A stretch of DNA of 6,584 nt from positions 1-6,584 of the forward strand of contig ONFH01000039.1 in assembly GCA_900317015.1 (NCBI GenBank). The letters are read 5' to 3'. The number at the start of each line of letters is the position of its first letter. Position 1 is the first letter of the stretch. Source of the stretch: an uncultured Erysipelotrichaceae bacterium (GTDB taxonomy: Bacteria > Bacillota_I > Bacilli_A > Erysipelotrichales > Coprobacillaceae). The translations under genes were made by a program, and so were the position numbers. The notes below the pieces were generated by a model. The model ran no database searches. It worked only from the letters and a program-made list of their open reading frames with translations, and was not told where the DNA came from. Positions 1 through 6,483 of the stretch are shown here, in pieces.

Positions 1-61
1 TATGAAAGATCATAAATTAGCAGTTCGATTAAATACGCTATTTTGGCTTTTATAAGAAAAG
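1..61. other. Short left-edge stretch with no assignable feature
   Basis: There is no convincing terminator after the secreted protein gene; the only inverted repeat is a weak 5-bp CTTTT/AAAAG pair at 48-61. On the plus strand one frame is open from the left edge to a TAA at 53-55. It could be the tail of a convergent gene, but 17 codons cannot show this. Confidence 0.3.
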
Positions 62-1135
62 TCACCTAATTGCGAAAATCACTTTTCCTTTTTGTTTGTA
101 TTGGATCTCATAACGATTGCCATGTAAGAACGAACCCATATAGCTAATTGAGTTGTAAGTCGCCTTAAAGTTTTTTAAAGACAAACTTGGCTGCCCTGGC
201 AGAATCGTTAATGATAAGTCGGCTTCCATAAGGCCTGCCTGATCATCGCCATAAATCACATGAATTGCTTTCTTCCCAGCTGTTGCTTCTGACTTAAATA
301 ACTTGACAGAAGCCTGCTGACCTGATGCGGCCTCTATCCCAATGGATTGGAGGGTCACGACAGGATCAGCGCCAACTAGTTTGACGGTGACTGCCGATGT
401 TTTGGTACTCTCCATCGTTGGATTCACAAGGACCGGTGTCCCGTAGTTGATTGGTGTGATCGTCAGATTCAAACGATATTCTTTCTTTGTGGCATTTGAC
501 GTTGAAAAAAGACTGCCGGCTTTACGAATCATTAAGCCATAAGATCCAGCCTTCGCACGGGTATCGATCGTTTTCCCATCAAGAGAGATCTCGAGGGCTT
601 GCACGTTGGACATACGATCCATTTTTCCATCCCCTTCGATCGTCGCTTTCACAAAGGATGGCTGTTTGAGTGCAATTGTAAAATAGTCAAAACCGCCATT
701 ACCGCCGCCTTCATACGTGCCGCTTTCTGAAATGACCTTTGGTGCACTGGCATTTTGTGAAGTCTGATACTGTTTCACGATCGTCGCCGTGTAAGCCAAT
801 GTCATATCCGTTGAGCCTTCACCGGTCGGACGTCCATAAGCATAGTTGATCACAAATGTCGCATTTGGGGCCAGATCACGGCTGTAGATGAGATCCTGAT
901 CGGCCTTTGGTGGTGTGGACAAAGTCCCCGTAATGGAATGGGTCTCTTGAAAAGCTACATTTAATGTTTCACTGCTTTGATTCACAAACGTCACAGATGT
1001 CGTCTCCCCTTTATTCAAGGTAAAGTTTACACTGTTTTCCATCGCCCCGGTCAGGGCTACAGTGAGTGGTTCAGCTGCCTTTACCAAACCGATGCTCGCA
1101 AACATCATCGCCAGCATCATCAATACACTGATCAT
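62..1135 (-). CDS. Secreted beta-rich protein of unknown function; start region apparently frameshifted
   Basis: The 357-residue reading frame begins with a hydrophobic segment (residues 1-18) ending in a Val-Lys-Ala/Ala-Glu signal-peptidase-I-like site near residue 20, so the product should be exported. There is no LPXTG motif, lipobox or C-terminal membrane segment, so it looks freely secreted. The mature part is rich in Thr, Ser, Gly and alternating hydrophobic residues and has no cysteine. Residues about 22-120 look like an Ig-like beta domain. Residues about 138-228 (Gly-rich turn, then Phe-Asp-Tyr-Phe-Thr) resemble a PPC-type beta-sandwich. Residues 235-357 form a third beta-rich part. 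I recognise no family. The ATG at 1135 has no usable RBS: AAGAGGG abuts it, and AGGAAG lies 16 nt away. The n-region has no positive charge. A better start, ATG at 1145 with AGGAAG 6 nt upstream, reads Met-Lys-Arg but is one base out of frame. The preceding terminator and candidate promoter suggest a separate transcript from the two-component operon. Confidence 0.8.
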   Translation of the reverse strand: MISVLMMLAMMFASIGLVKAAEPLTVALTGAMENSVNFTLNKGETTSVTFVNQSSETLNVAFQETHSITGTLSTPPKADQDLIYSRDLAPNATFVINYAYGRPTGEGSTDMTLAYTATIVKQYQTSQNASAPKVISESGTYEGGGNGGFDYFTIALKQPSFVKATIEGDGKMDRMSNVQALEISLDGKTIDTRAKAGSYGLMIRKAGSLFSTSNATKKEYRLNLTITPINYGTPVLVNPTMESTKTSAVTVKLVGADPVVTLQSIGIEAASGQQASVKLFKSEATAGKKAIHVIYGDDQAGLMEADLSLTILPGQPSLSLKNFKATYNSISYMGSFLHGNRYEIQYKQKGKVIFAIR

Positions 1136-1151
1136 CCCTCTTCATATGCAT

Positions 1152-1159
1152 CTTCCTTT
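1152..1159 (-). promoter_or_regulatory. Ribosome binding site pointing to a start at 1145
   Basis: The minus strand reads AAAGGAAG here. It lies 6 nt before the ATG at 1145 and 16 nt before the ATG at 1135. The spacing therefore favours 1145, which is not in frame with the main reading frame. This supports an indel in the C run at 1136-1138. Confidence 0.55.
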
Positions 1160-1167
1160 CTTTGAGG

Positions 1168-1203
1168 TCCGTTATGAGAACGAATGTTCATTCTCATAAC
1201 GGA
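1168..1203. repeat. 36-bp imperfect palindrome, possible operator
   Basis: The two 18-base arms, 1168-1185 and 1186-1203, are inverted copies apart from one internal mismatched pair and the innermost pair. The plus strand starts TCCGTTATGAGAA and ends TTCTCATAACGGA. The site lies 33 nt upstream of the ATG at 1135 and overlaps a candidate -10 box at 1193-1198, which fits a repressor operator. In minus-strand RNA the internal mismatch becomes a G-U pair, so a hairpin in the secreted-protein transcript is the alternative reading. Confidence 0.6.
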
Positions 1204-1220
1204 ATCACCATAAATGCCAA
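1193..1220 (-). promoter_or_regulatory. Candidate sigma-A promoter for the secreted protein gene
   Basis: The minus strand reads TTGGCA at 1220-1215 (5 of 6 matches to TTGACA), then a 16-bp spacer, then TATGAG at 1198-1193 (4 of 6 matches to TATAAT). Transcription would start near 1186, close to the palindrome centre. The -10 element is inside the palindrome arm. The -10 match is modest, so this is tentative. Confidence 0.35.
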
Positions 1221-1312
1221 GTATCGGGAGAATGTAACAGAATCCCTTGGCTTTTCTAACGATATTGTAAATGCTTTCGTCAAGATACACATCACCCAAA
1301 AGGATGATATTC

Positions 1313-1342
1313 AAAAGACTGATTCCCAAATGAGATCAGTCT
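1313..1342 (-). terminator. Rho-independent terminator after the response regulator gene
   Basis: Minus-strand RNA forms an 8-bp perfect stem (AGACUGAU at 1342-1335 with AUCAGUCU at 1323-1316). Further C-G and U-G pairs are possible inside if one base bulges. The stem is followed at once by a U run (1316-1313). It sits about 10 nt past the response regulator stop codon and separates the operon from the secreted protein gene. Confidence 0.75.
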
Positions 1343-1352
1343 CTGTCTTGTT

Positions 1353-1985
1353 TTAATCTTCATCAGAAATGACCAGTCCGGATAATCTCGCTTTGATGGC
1401 TAATTCCGTGCGGTTTTCGCAGCCGGTCTTTTCTAAGAGATGACGGATATGTGTTTTCACGGTATTTTCACTCATACATAAACGTTGGGCAATTATACTG
1501 TTGCTAGCGCCCGTCGTCATCTGACGCAAAACATCCAGTTCACGCTCAGTGAATTCACTGCTTTTGGCCAGACCGATCGTCGTTTCTTTGCTTGTTTCTG
1601 GATAAATGTGAGCGCCGTTCATCGTTTGTTTAATGATATTAATTAATGTTTCAAAAGGTGAATCCTTATACCAGAAGCTTTCAATGCCGATGGCTTTGGC
1701 CTGCTTGATCCAGGAGACTTCCGGCATACTCGTTAAAGCAATGATCTTGATGAAAGGATACTGACTTTTGATCATCTTGGCAGTCCGTAATCCCTGTGCC
1801 CCTTTGTCCATAAGAATATCCATCAAAATCAGATCCACTTTCTGTTGGATCAGGTAGGTATCTAAGAAATGCGCCTGATCAAGCACGGCGATGAGTTCAA
1901 ATTCTGGCTCATTTTCAACCATTAAGGCAAAGAGCTTACGGGAAATGGCCTGATCATCTACAATGATCACTTTATATGTTTTCAT
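1353..1985 (-). CDS. NarL/FixJ-type (LuxR HTH) response regulator
   Basis: This cytoplasmic DNA-binding response regulator has 210 residues, the usual length for the family. The receiver domain spans residues about 4-120. It has the acidic pair Asp10-Asp11, phosphoacceptor Asp56 (in Leu-Met-Asp-Ile), the switch Thr85 and the conserved Lys107. A LuxR-type HTH covers about 143-205, with the family signature running from Phe-Thr-Glu-Arg-Glu at 145-149 to Glu-Asn-Thr-Val-Lys-Thr-His at 173-179. All key receiver residues are present, so it should be phosphorylatable. The start is secure: GGAGGG lies 6 nt before the ATG. The first 14 nt overlap the end of the upstream kinase-like gene, which implies translational coupling and that the sensors act through this regulator. 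Its targets cannot be read from the window. The adjacent secreted-protein gene is one candidate, by position only. Confidence 0.95.
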   Translation of the reverse strand: MKTYKVIIVDDQAISRKLFALMVENEPEFELIAVLDQAHFLDTYLIQQKVDLILMDILMDKGAQGLRTAKMIKSQYPFIKIIALTSMPEVSWIKQAKAIGIESFWYKDSPFETLINIIKQTMNGAHIYPETSKETTIGLAKSSEFTERELDVLRQMTTGASNSIIAQRLCMSENTVKTHIRHLLEKTGCENRTELAIKARLSGLVISDED

Positions 1986-3051
1986 TTGGATCCCTCCATT
2001 TCACTTCTAATACAAAAGGCTGACCTTCTTTGATCGTCATCTCACCATTGATTTTTTGAACGATCTCTTCCATGTGCTTCTTTTCATCGATGTAGAGGTC
2101 TGCCTGGGAACATGTTATTTTCATATGGGAATCATCCACCACAACACGCACCTTTGTGTTCTTGTTGCGGATTGCAACATTGAGATAAAGATGGACTAAG
2201 TCGATACAGTCTGCCTCATAAGCCTTGGGAAAGACACCCTGCTTGATGAGGTCGACATGGGCAAAGGAAGCAGCAGCTAACAGCTGTGTCCATAACGTAT
2301 ACGGCTTTTCTTTCTGACGCATCAGTGACATCGTTGTCTGCCACATCTTTTTTAATTCCACTTCATCGATCGTATGATATGTGAGATAGCCTTGAGTCGC
2401 AAGAAGGCAATCCCCAAGATCTTCATGAATATGGACCTGGGCTGCTAAGATCTCCTGTGAGCGCACATAGTCATCAATAGATTCATGAAATAAGCGCAAG
2501 GAGGCATTGGCCTTCTGCAAAGCTTCATTCTGTTTTTGAATTTTACCATTGATACGTCTCTCTTGGGTACGATCATAAATGATCGTTTCCTTGATGGGAT
2601 ACGCATCTAAAACTTTCTGTGAGAGCTCATAGCTACGTCCATGAATCGTGATCATAGAATCATTCATAAATAAGGCTTCGATTGCCTCAAGGCTGAAATG
2701 ATTTTGCTTTGTGAGGTCTTGCGATAATGCATGCATAGCCTGATTAACAAAGATCGGTGTTCCATCCGCTAAAGAAAAGCAGACCGCCTCTGGCAAAAAG
2801 TCGAGGACCGTTTTCACCGTAAAGCCATGAAGAGCGTGCGTCATTTGATCGAGGCAATAAAGAAAAAGCACGATCAAAAGACCGAAATCTAAGATGATCA
2901 TGAAAGTGGCCATCACTTCTTGTTCGATCATAATGATGAGGCTTAAAAAAACGATCAATGAGAGTCCACGTAAGATGATCCTTGACTTTAAAACAAAAAG
3001 CAGAAAGACAATGATCAGTGCAAAGATTTCTAACAAAAATAACAGGACCAT
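1972..3051 (-). CDS. Membrane histidine-kinase-like protein with degenerate ATPase domain
   Basis: This is the middle gene of the operon (359 residues). Three membrane segments lie at about 2-20, 25-42 and 46-67. A PAS-like region follows at about 82-160 and then a coiled coil at about 160-200. A HisKA_3-like dimerisation motif has His-Glu-Asp-Leu-Gly, with candidate phosphoacceptor His209. The C-terminal part keeps only a vestige of the N box (Asn291 in Leu-Asn-Val-Ala-Ile-Arg). I see no Asp-x-Gly G1 box or Gly-x-Gly G2 box, so ATP binding is doubtful. Two other starts were considered. A TTG at 3066 has no RBS. An ATG at 3057 forms an ATGA overlap with the upstream stop but sits directly against the GGGAGGG. 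The ATG at 3051 has proper spacing (6 nt) and is preferred. The protein is probably a signalling partner of the upstream 7TM sensor and the downstream regulator. The family assignment is reasonably sure; catalytic activity is not. Confidence 0.85.
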   Translation of the reverse strand: MVLLFLLEIFALIIVFLLFVLKSRIILRGLSLIVFLSLIIMIEQEVMATFMIILDFGLLIVLFLYCLDQMTHALHGFTVKTVLDFLPEAVCFSLADGTPIFVNQAMHALSQDLTKQNHFSLEAIEALFMNDSMITIHGRSYELSQKVLDAYPIKETIIYDRTQERRINGKIQKQNEALQKANASLRLFHESIDDYVRSQEILAAQVHIHEDLGDCLLATQGYLTYHTIDEVELKKMWQTTMSLMRQKEKPYTLWTQLLAAASFAHVDLIKQGVFPKAYEADCIDLVHLYLNVAIRNKNTKVRVVVDDSHMKITCSQADLYIDEKKHMEEIVQKINGEMTIKEGQPFVLEVKWRDPNENI

Positions 3052-3053
3052 CT

Positions 3054-4619
3054 TCATCCCTCCCAATGATAGTAAAGAACGCCCTCTTCGCTTTCATGAG
3101 CAATGGAGGCAACCCTTGCACTCTTTGAAACTTCCACATCCATGATCAAATGATCCTCATAAGATATGTAGATCAAAAGGCTGGCCTGATGAGGCAAGGC
3201 CGCCTCCACGATTTCTTCAAAAGCTTCGTAACAGGCAATCAAACTTTGACTTGAAATCATCTTTTCAGTCGTCATGGAAAGATCAGTGATCATGCCATAG
3301 GTTTTCATAACATTCAGTGATTCTCGTAAACATAATGATAAGGTCGTACTGCTCATGAATTCCTGAGTCGAAGCCTGTAAGTAAAGATCTGAAAAGCGCT
3401 TGATATAGGCCCCAAGGATGGCGACCTGCTTGATTGATGTGTCAAAGTCTTCTAAAGTGAAAAGATGTTCGATCTTCATCCGCTGAGACTTTGTCAGATC
3501 CTGAATACGTTCATAGATCATCGTCTGCTGCTTGACTTTCTCATGCGCCAAGGCAATACGATTGTCTTCTTTTAATAAGGCATTTTTCATGTCTAAGCTT
3601 TCTTTTAATGACATCAATTCTTCTTTCTGCTTTTCAATCGTACTGACATCTTCTATAAAATACGCATAACCGCTACGAATGGACATGGCATGCAGACATA
3701 AATGATGTTCTAAAGAAAGTGGTGCTTTCAAAGCCTGCTGCACCTCTTTAAAGGTGATGGGAATGGCACTTTTCACATAAGCATTGCCTTTCTCATCAAA
3801 GATACCGATCTGTAAAGACGACAAATGGATCAGGGTCTGATAATGATCATTGGCGGGAAAAAGATGTGTCATTAATAAGGCTTCCATCAGACCAATAAAG
3901 ATCAGACAAGCCATTTCGGTCGGCTTAAATAGGATCAGAAAAATATTGCTTTTGAAATTGAAAACATAACTCACACAATAGAAAACACCTAATAGAAAAA
4001 AGGCCAAGGGATAAAGAATCTTATGGGCATGCATACGTTCTTCCTTAACGATCACGATCAGGCTGATCACCAGTAATAAGGCAATATAAGCCATGATGCC
4101 ATAATAACCAATGGCATATGTATACGTTTCATAATGAGTCAGCCCATTTGGAAAGGCAAAGACAAGCCGATGCGCGTCATTCGTAAAAACAAACAGGGAG
4201 CCAAGCAGAGAAAGACCGCCAAAAATAAGTAAGTGGTCTTTAGAAGCCTTTCGATAAACAAGCAAAATACTTGAGAAAATGGCCGTGACGATTCCTAAAT
4301 CACAAAAGTAATAAGCATACCACAAATAACGAATCACTGTGGGATAACGGGGATCTAGCTGGTACTTGATCGTCCTAAGACAAAGCCAGAGAAAAAGCAT
4401 CAGTCCACTTACGATCAATACCGTCTTGACCTGCTTATGAATGAGGCGACGGGTCACATCATAGATATAAAGCATCACCATTGTAAGGTAACATAAGAAC
4501 GTCAGATGGGTGACATTGAAAAGATGCAGATGGAAATAAGACAACAATCGCATAAGCGCACTGAAACTTACACAGACACACATACTTAGGATGATCGTTC
4601 GTGATCGTACACTTTGCAT
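3054..4619 (-). CDS. HisKA_7TM-type membrane sensor, kinase-related, lacking ATPase motifs
   Basis: This is the first gene of the operon (521 residues). The first 250 residues hold seven or eight membrane segments (about 8-25, 37-54, 66-83, 97-122, 130-147, 169-191, 202-221 and 233-251). Between segments 5 and 6 is Thr-Asn-Asp-Ala-His-Arg-Leu-Val-Phe (146-154), close to the Thr-Asn-x-x-His motif of the histidine-kinase N-terminal 7TM region. A PAS-like stretch (about 260-325) and a long coiled coil (about 325-375) follow. Residues 396-408 (Lys-Gln-Val-Ala-Ile-Leu-Gly-Ala-Tyr-Ile-Lys-Arg) match a motif I associate with this sensor group. The C terminus resembles a remnant ATPase N box (Glu-Ile-Val-Glu-Ala-Ala-Leu-Pro-His, 469-477) with the Asn replaced. 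There are no G boxes and no canonical phosphoacceptor His motif. An in-frame ATG lies 60 nt upstream, but AGGAGGGG just before 4619 fixes this start. The gene ends inside the start region of the next one. It probably senses a ligand and controls the partner kinase-like protein. Confidence 0.85.
   Translation of the reverse strand: MQSVRSRTIILSMCVCVSFSALMRLLSYFHLHLFNVTHLTFLCYLTMVMLYIYDVTRRLIHKQVKTVLIVSGLMLFLWLCLRTIKYQLDPRYPTVIRYLWYAYYFCDLGIVTAIFSSILLVYRKASKDHLLIFGGLSLLGSLFVFTNDAHRLVFAFPNGLTHYETYTYAIGYYGIMAYIALLLVISLIVIVKEERMHAHKILYPLAFFLLGVFYCVSYVFNFKSNIFLILFKPTEMACLIFIGLMEALLMTHLFPANDHYQTLIHLSSLQIGIFDEKGNAYVKSAIPITFKEVQQALKAPLSLEHHLCLHAMSIRSGYAYFIEDVSTIEKQKEELMSLKESLDMKNALLKEDNRIALAHEKVKQQTMIYERIQDLTKSQRMKIEHLFTLEDFDTSIKQVAILGAYIKRFSDLYLQASTQEFMSSTTLSLCLRESLNVMKTYGMITDLSMTTEKMISSQSLIACYEAFEEIVEAALPHQASLLIYISYEDHLIMDVEVSKSARVASIAHESEEGVLYYHWEG
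3058..3064 (-). promoter_or_regulatory. Ribosome binding site deciding the kinase-like gene start
   Basis: The minus strand reads GGGAGGG, 6 nt before the ATG at 3051 and directly against the ATG at 3057. It lies inside the last codons of the 7TM sensor gene, so the two genes are probably translationally coupled. Confidence 0.6.
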
Positions 4620-4700
4620 AGCACCCCTCCTCTTTTTTATCATGCCATATTTGATGGCTGAAAGAAATAAAAAGGACATGATGACAGGAATCTTAGAAAC
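4620..4700 (-). other. Leader of the two-component operon; promoter not resolved
   Basis: The operon promoter should lie here, because the gene upstream ends in a terminator. The stretch is AT-rich on the minus strand. The best -10-like string, CATGAT, falls inside TATGGCATGATAAAA near 4645-4635, and no good -35 stands at the right distance. A short inverted repeat (GCCAT and ATGGC, 4644-4658) overlaps it. I call neither a proven site. Confidence 0.3.
4624..4631 (-). promoter_or_regulatory. Ribosome binding site of the 7TM sensor gene
   Basis: The minus strand reads AGGAGGGG, with AGGAGG ending 6 nt before the ATG at 4619. It decides against the longer frame starting at 4679, whose extra 20 residues would read through this site. 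Confidence 0.8.
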
Positions 4701-4727
4701 AAAAAAGACCTCTCGATTGAGGGGTCT
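4701..4727 (-). terminator. Rho-independent terminator of the DUF2156-GNAT gene
   Basis: The minus-strand RNA has arms AGACCCCUC (4727-4719) and GAGAGGUCU (4714-4706) around a 4-nt loop, with one internal C-A mismatch. A run of six U residues follows at 4706-4701. It begins about 11 nt past the stop codon of the upstream gene. The mismatch would be a G-U pair on the plus strand, but that side lacks a strong U run, so the minus direction is preferred. Confidence 0.7.
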
Positions 4728-4738
4728 CCTATTACGAT

Positions 4739-6439
4739 TTAATACACTTCATTGATAAAGGAACCTTGTGGATCCTGATCCTGGTTACACATCATGCTAT
4801 TGAAAGTCTCTGCTTTGCCTTCGATCTCAACTTGATCATCAACGGTGATCATAATACGCTTATCATACGTATTCGATAAATAAGCCAAAATATCATGAAG
4901 GTCTTCCTTTTTATAAATAAATTCAGAAATCGTCAGTTCCGCGTCAGTTTCTAAGTAGACCATGTAACCAACGGCTTCTTCGCCTTTTCTAAAGACAGCC
5001 ACGTCTTCATTGAAAGCCGTACATCTTGGGAAGAAGAAATCCTTGAAATAGGTTTCATCACGTAAACGAGAACAAGTAAAGTCTTTGACATAATCATGAT
5101 AAAGCGCACAGACATCATTGAGTTCATGAGTCAGCGTGACATCAGTCTCACCACGATAGGCAGACTTCTGCAGCTTTATGTTTTTCAGGTAAGACACTTC
5201 CTTGAAGCCTAAAGATTTATAGATTTCTGGATGATAAGCACGTAAGTAGATCCGGGCATTCTTGTAGTCTTCTAAGACTTTGGTAAAGAGCTTCTTCATA
5301 CAGCCTTGATGTTCAAATTTACGATTTGTGGCCACACCCATCACATAATAGCTGTCTTCATGATCCTTGACCGGGAAGGGTTCAATAGAAATGGCACAGA
5401 CTAACTGACGATGGAATTCGTAAAGATACGTTTGGGCATGAGGATAGACGTTCTTGAAATAGAAGTCGGTACTCTGTTCATCCTCATCATCAAAACGATC
5501 TTCCCATAAAGCACGGACCTGTGGAATATCTTCGATATTGGCTAAGCGGATATAGCTGTCATTTAAGAAGACACGTGACTTCTCGACCATATGACATGGA
5601 TGTAAGTTTTCCTTGGCAATACGTAAGTTTTCTAATCCCATATCTTCTTCACGATTGACATATTTGTAATCCTTGAATTCATGTTCGAGAAATTCCTTAC
5701 AGATGGCGGGATAAAGCCCCTGAATCGTCTTATCAGCCTTTTCGACATGCATCTGGATCGTTGAATGCTTTAATGGTGAGGCAATAATAAAGGCTTTCAG
5801 TTCATCATTGATGAAGATCCCACCCATCTTAATATCGAGCATATGTTTACTTGATAATAAGAACATGATGCCATACACTTCAGATAATAAACTTTCTGAA
5901 GCATCTTTATTATCTTCCCACTTCGTCAAGCAGGATAAAATTAAATTAAAATCCTTGTCCATGCTTAATGGACGATATTCATGATCAGGATAATTTTTTA
6001 CGAAATGCTTGTAATGATTACGACGCTTCTGCATCTTCTTGCCTGTCAGATTCATAAGCATATCTTTATCATAGACGTAATCATCAAGATCACGCGTTCT
6101 TTCAAACATAAAACGATCCCCGTAGATCTCTTTGACATCTTTTAAGAAAGATGGGATGGCACAGTCGATCATAAAGGTAATATGATTGTCTTTGGCATAA
6201 CCGACCATATAGTCCATCGCTTCTTTCAAATACTCTTTTGAAGTAAATGGCATCGCAAAATAACGGGTGCCTTTATAATTATGAAGCATAATACAAAAAT
6301 GATCATGGATCTCATATTCGACATGGTATTCATGATTCCACATCATCATAGTCACAAAGTTTGAATTATAGCCTTCATAGTTGGCCATATCTAAATATGG
6401 CTTGATTTTTTCATAGTCTGTAAGCTGTAACGGCTGCAT
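4739..6439 (-). CDS. DUF2156 domain fused to an Eis-like GNAT acyltransferase region
   Basis: This is a 566-residue cytoplasmic fusion protein with no signal peptide or membrane segment. Residues about 1-290 match the DUF2156 fold (phosphatidylglycerol lysyltransferase C-terminal-like). Typical features are Gly-Lys-Lys-Met-Gln-Lys-Arg-Arg-Asn-His (133-142), a beta strand with an Ala-Phe-Ile-Ile-Ala-Ser run (216-221), and Asn-Arg-Glu-Glu-Asp-Met-Gly-Leu-Glu-Asn-Leu-Arg (262-273). Residues about 296-425 are a GNAT domain with Gly-Val-Ala-Thr (368-371) before the acetyl-CoA loop and a Tyr-Lys-Ser-Leu-Gly-Phe motif (407-412). Residues about 430-540 resemble the second GNAT-like unit of Eis proteins; the SCP2-like tail of Eis is absent. 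The loop that normally reads Arg-Gly-x-Gly is Glu-His-Gln-Gly (376-379), so catalysis is uncertain. The DUF2156 half may act on aminoacyl-tRNA and the GNAT half on acetyl-CoA, but the substrates are unknown. The gene appears monocistronic, between its own promoter and a terminator. Confidence 0.85.
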   Translation of the reverse strand: MQPLQLTDYEKIKPYLDMANYEGYNSNFVTMMMWNHEYHVEYEIHDHFCIMLHNYKGTRYFAMPFTSKEYLKEAMDYMVGYAKDNHITFMIDCAIPSFLKDVKEIYGDRFMFERTRDLDDYVYDKDMLMNLTGKKMQKRRNHYKHFVKNYPDHEYRPLSMDKDFNLILSCLTKWEDNKDASESLLSEVYGIMFLLSSKHMLDIKMGGIFINDELKAFIIASPLKHSTIQMHVEKADKTIQGLYPAICKEFLEHEFKDYKYVNREEDMGLENLRIAKENLHPCHMVEKSRVFLNDSYIRLANIEDIPQVRALWEDRFDDEDEQSTDFYFKNVYPHAQTYLYEFHRQLVCAISIEPFPVKDHEDSYYVMGVATNRKFEHQGCMKKLFTKVLEDYKNARIYLRAYHPEIYKSLGFKEVSYLKNIKLQKSAYRGETDVTLTHELNDVCALYHDYVKDFTCSRLRDETYFKDFFFPRCTAFNEDVAVFRKGEEAVGYMVYLETDAELTISEFIYKKEDLHDILAYLSNTYDKRIMITVDDQVEIEGKAETFNSMMCNQDQDPQGSFINEVY

Positions 6440-6444
6440 ATTGA

Positions 6445-6480
6445 TCTGAGCTCTTCTTCTAATTTAACAACGTGCTCAGA
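6445..6480 (-). promoter_or_regulatory. Leader hairpin between a strong RBS and the start codon
   Basis: In the minus-strand mRNA UCUGAGC (6480-6474) pairs perfectly with GCUCAGA (6451-6445) around a 22-nt loop. The 5' side is preceded by AUU and then AGGAGGAG. The 3' side is followed by UCAAU and then the AUG at 6439. If the stem forms, the Shine-Dalgarno sits 8 nt from the AUG instead of 44. The only linear alternative, AGAAGAG inside the loop, is weak and 11 nt away. Confidence 0.55.
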
Positions 6481-6483
6481 AAT

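Noticed and set aside
2..55. Plus-strand open stretch from the left edge to a TAA
   Set aside because: It might be the tail of a convergent gene, but 17 codons with no recognisable motif are not evidence.
487..669. Plus-strand frame inside the secreted protein gene
   Set aside because: Antisense shadow of a long open frame with a signal peptide; no RBS and no family resemblance. The same holds for the plus frame at 977-1165.
1132..1329. 65-codon minus-strand frame between the response regulator and the secreted protein gene
   Set aside because: It begins with TTG inside the terminator hairpin, has no RBS, and its later codons simply read through the palindrome. Its stop overlaps the ATG at 1135 by chance of frame.
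1162..1356. 64-codon plus-strand frame across the same gap
   Set aside because: No RBS, it reads across the palindrome and both terminator arms, and the protein resembles nothing I know.
2744..3145. Frames on both strands overlapping the kinase-like gene start
   Set aside because: Both are shadows of the kinase-like and 7TM genes, without an RBS and without recognisable domains.
4644..4658. Inverted repeat GCCAT/ATGGC upstream of the sensor operon
   Set aside because: Five-base arms are expected by chance, and no firm promoter is present to give the position meaning.
4620..4679. Twenty-residue N-terminal extension of the 7TM sensor
   Set aside because: The strong AGGAGGGG at 4624-4631 correctly serves the ATG at 4619. 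The extension has no RBS of its own.
6393..6483. Thirty-codon frame directly after AGGAGGAG that overlaps the DUF2156-GNAT start in another frame
   Set aside because: It has no ATG, GTG or TTG at a usable distance; only an ATT that is too close to the RBS. The hairpin explanation accounts better for the stranded RBS.
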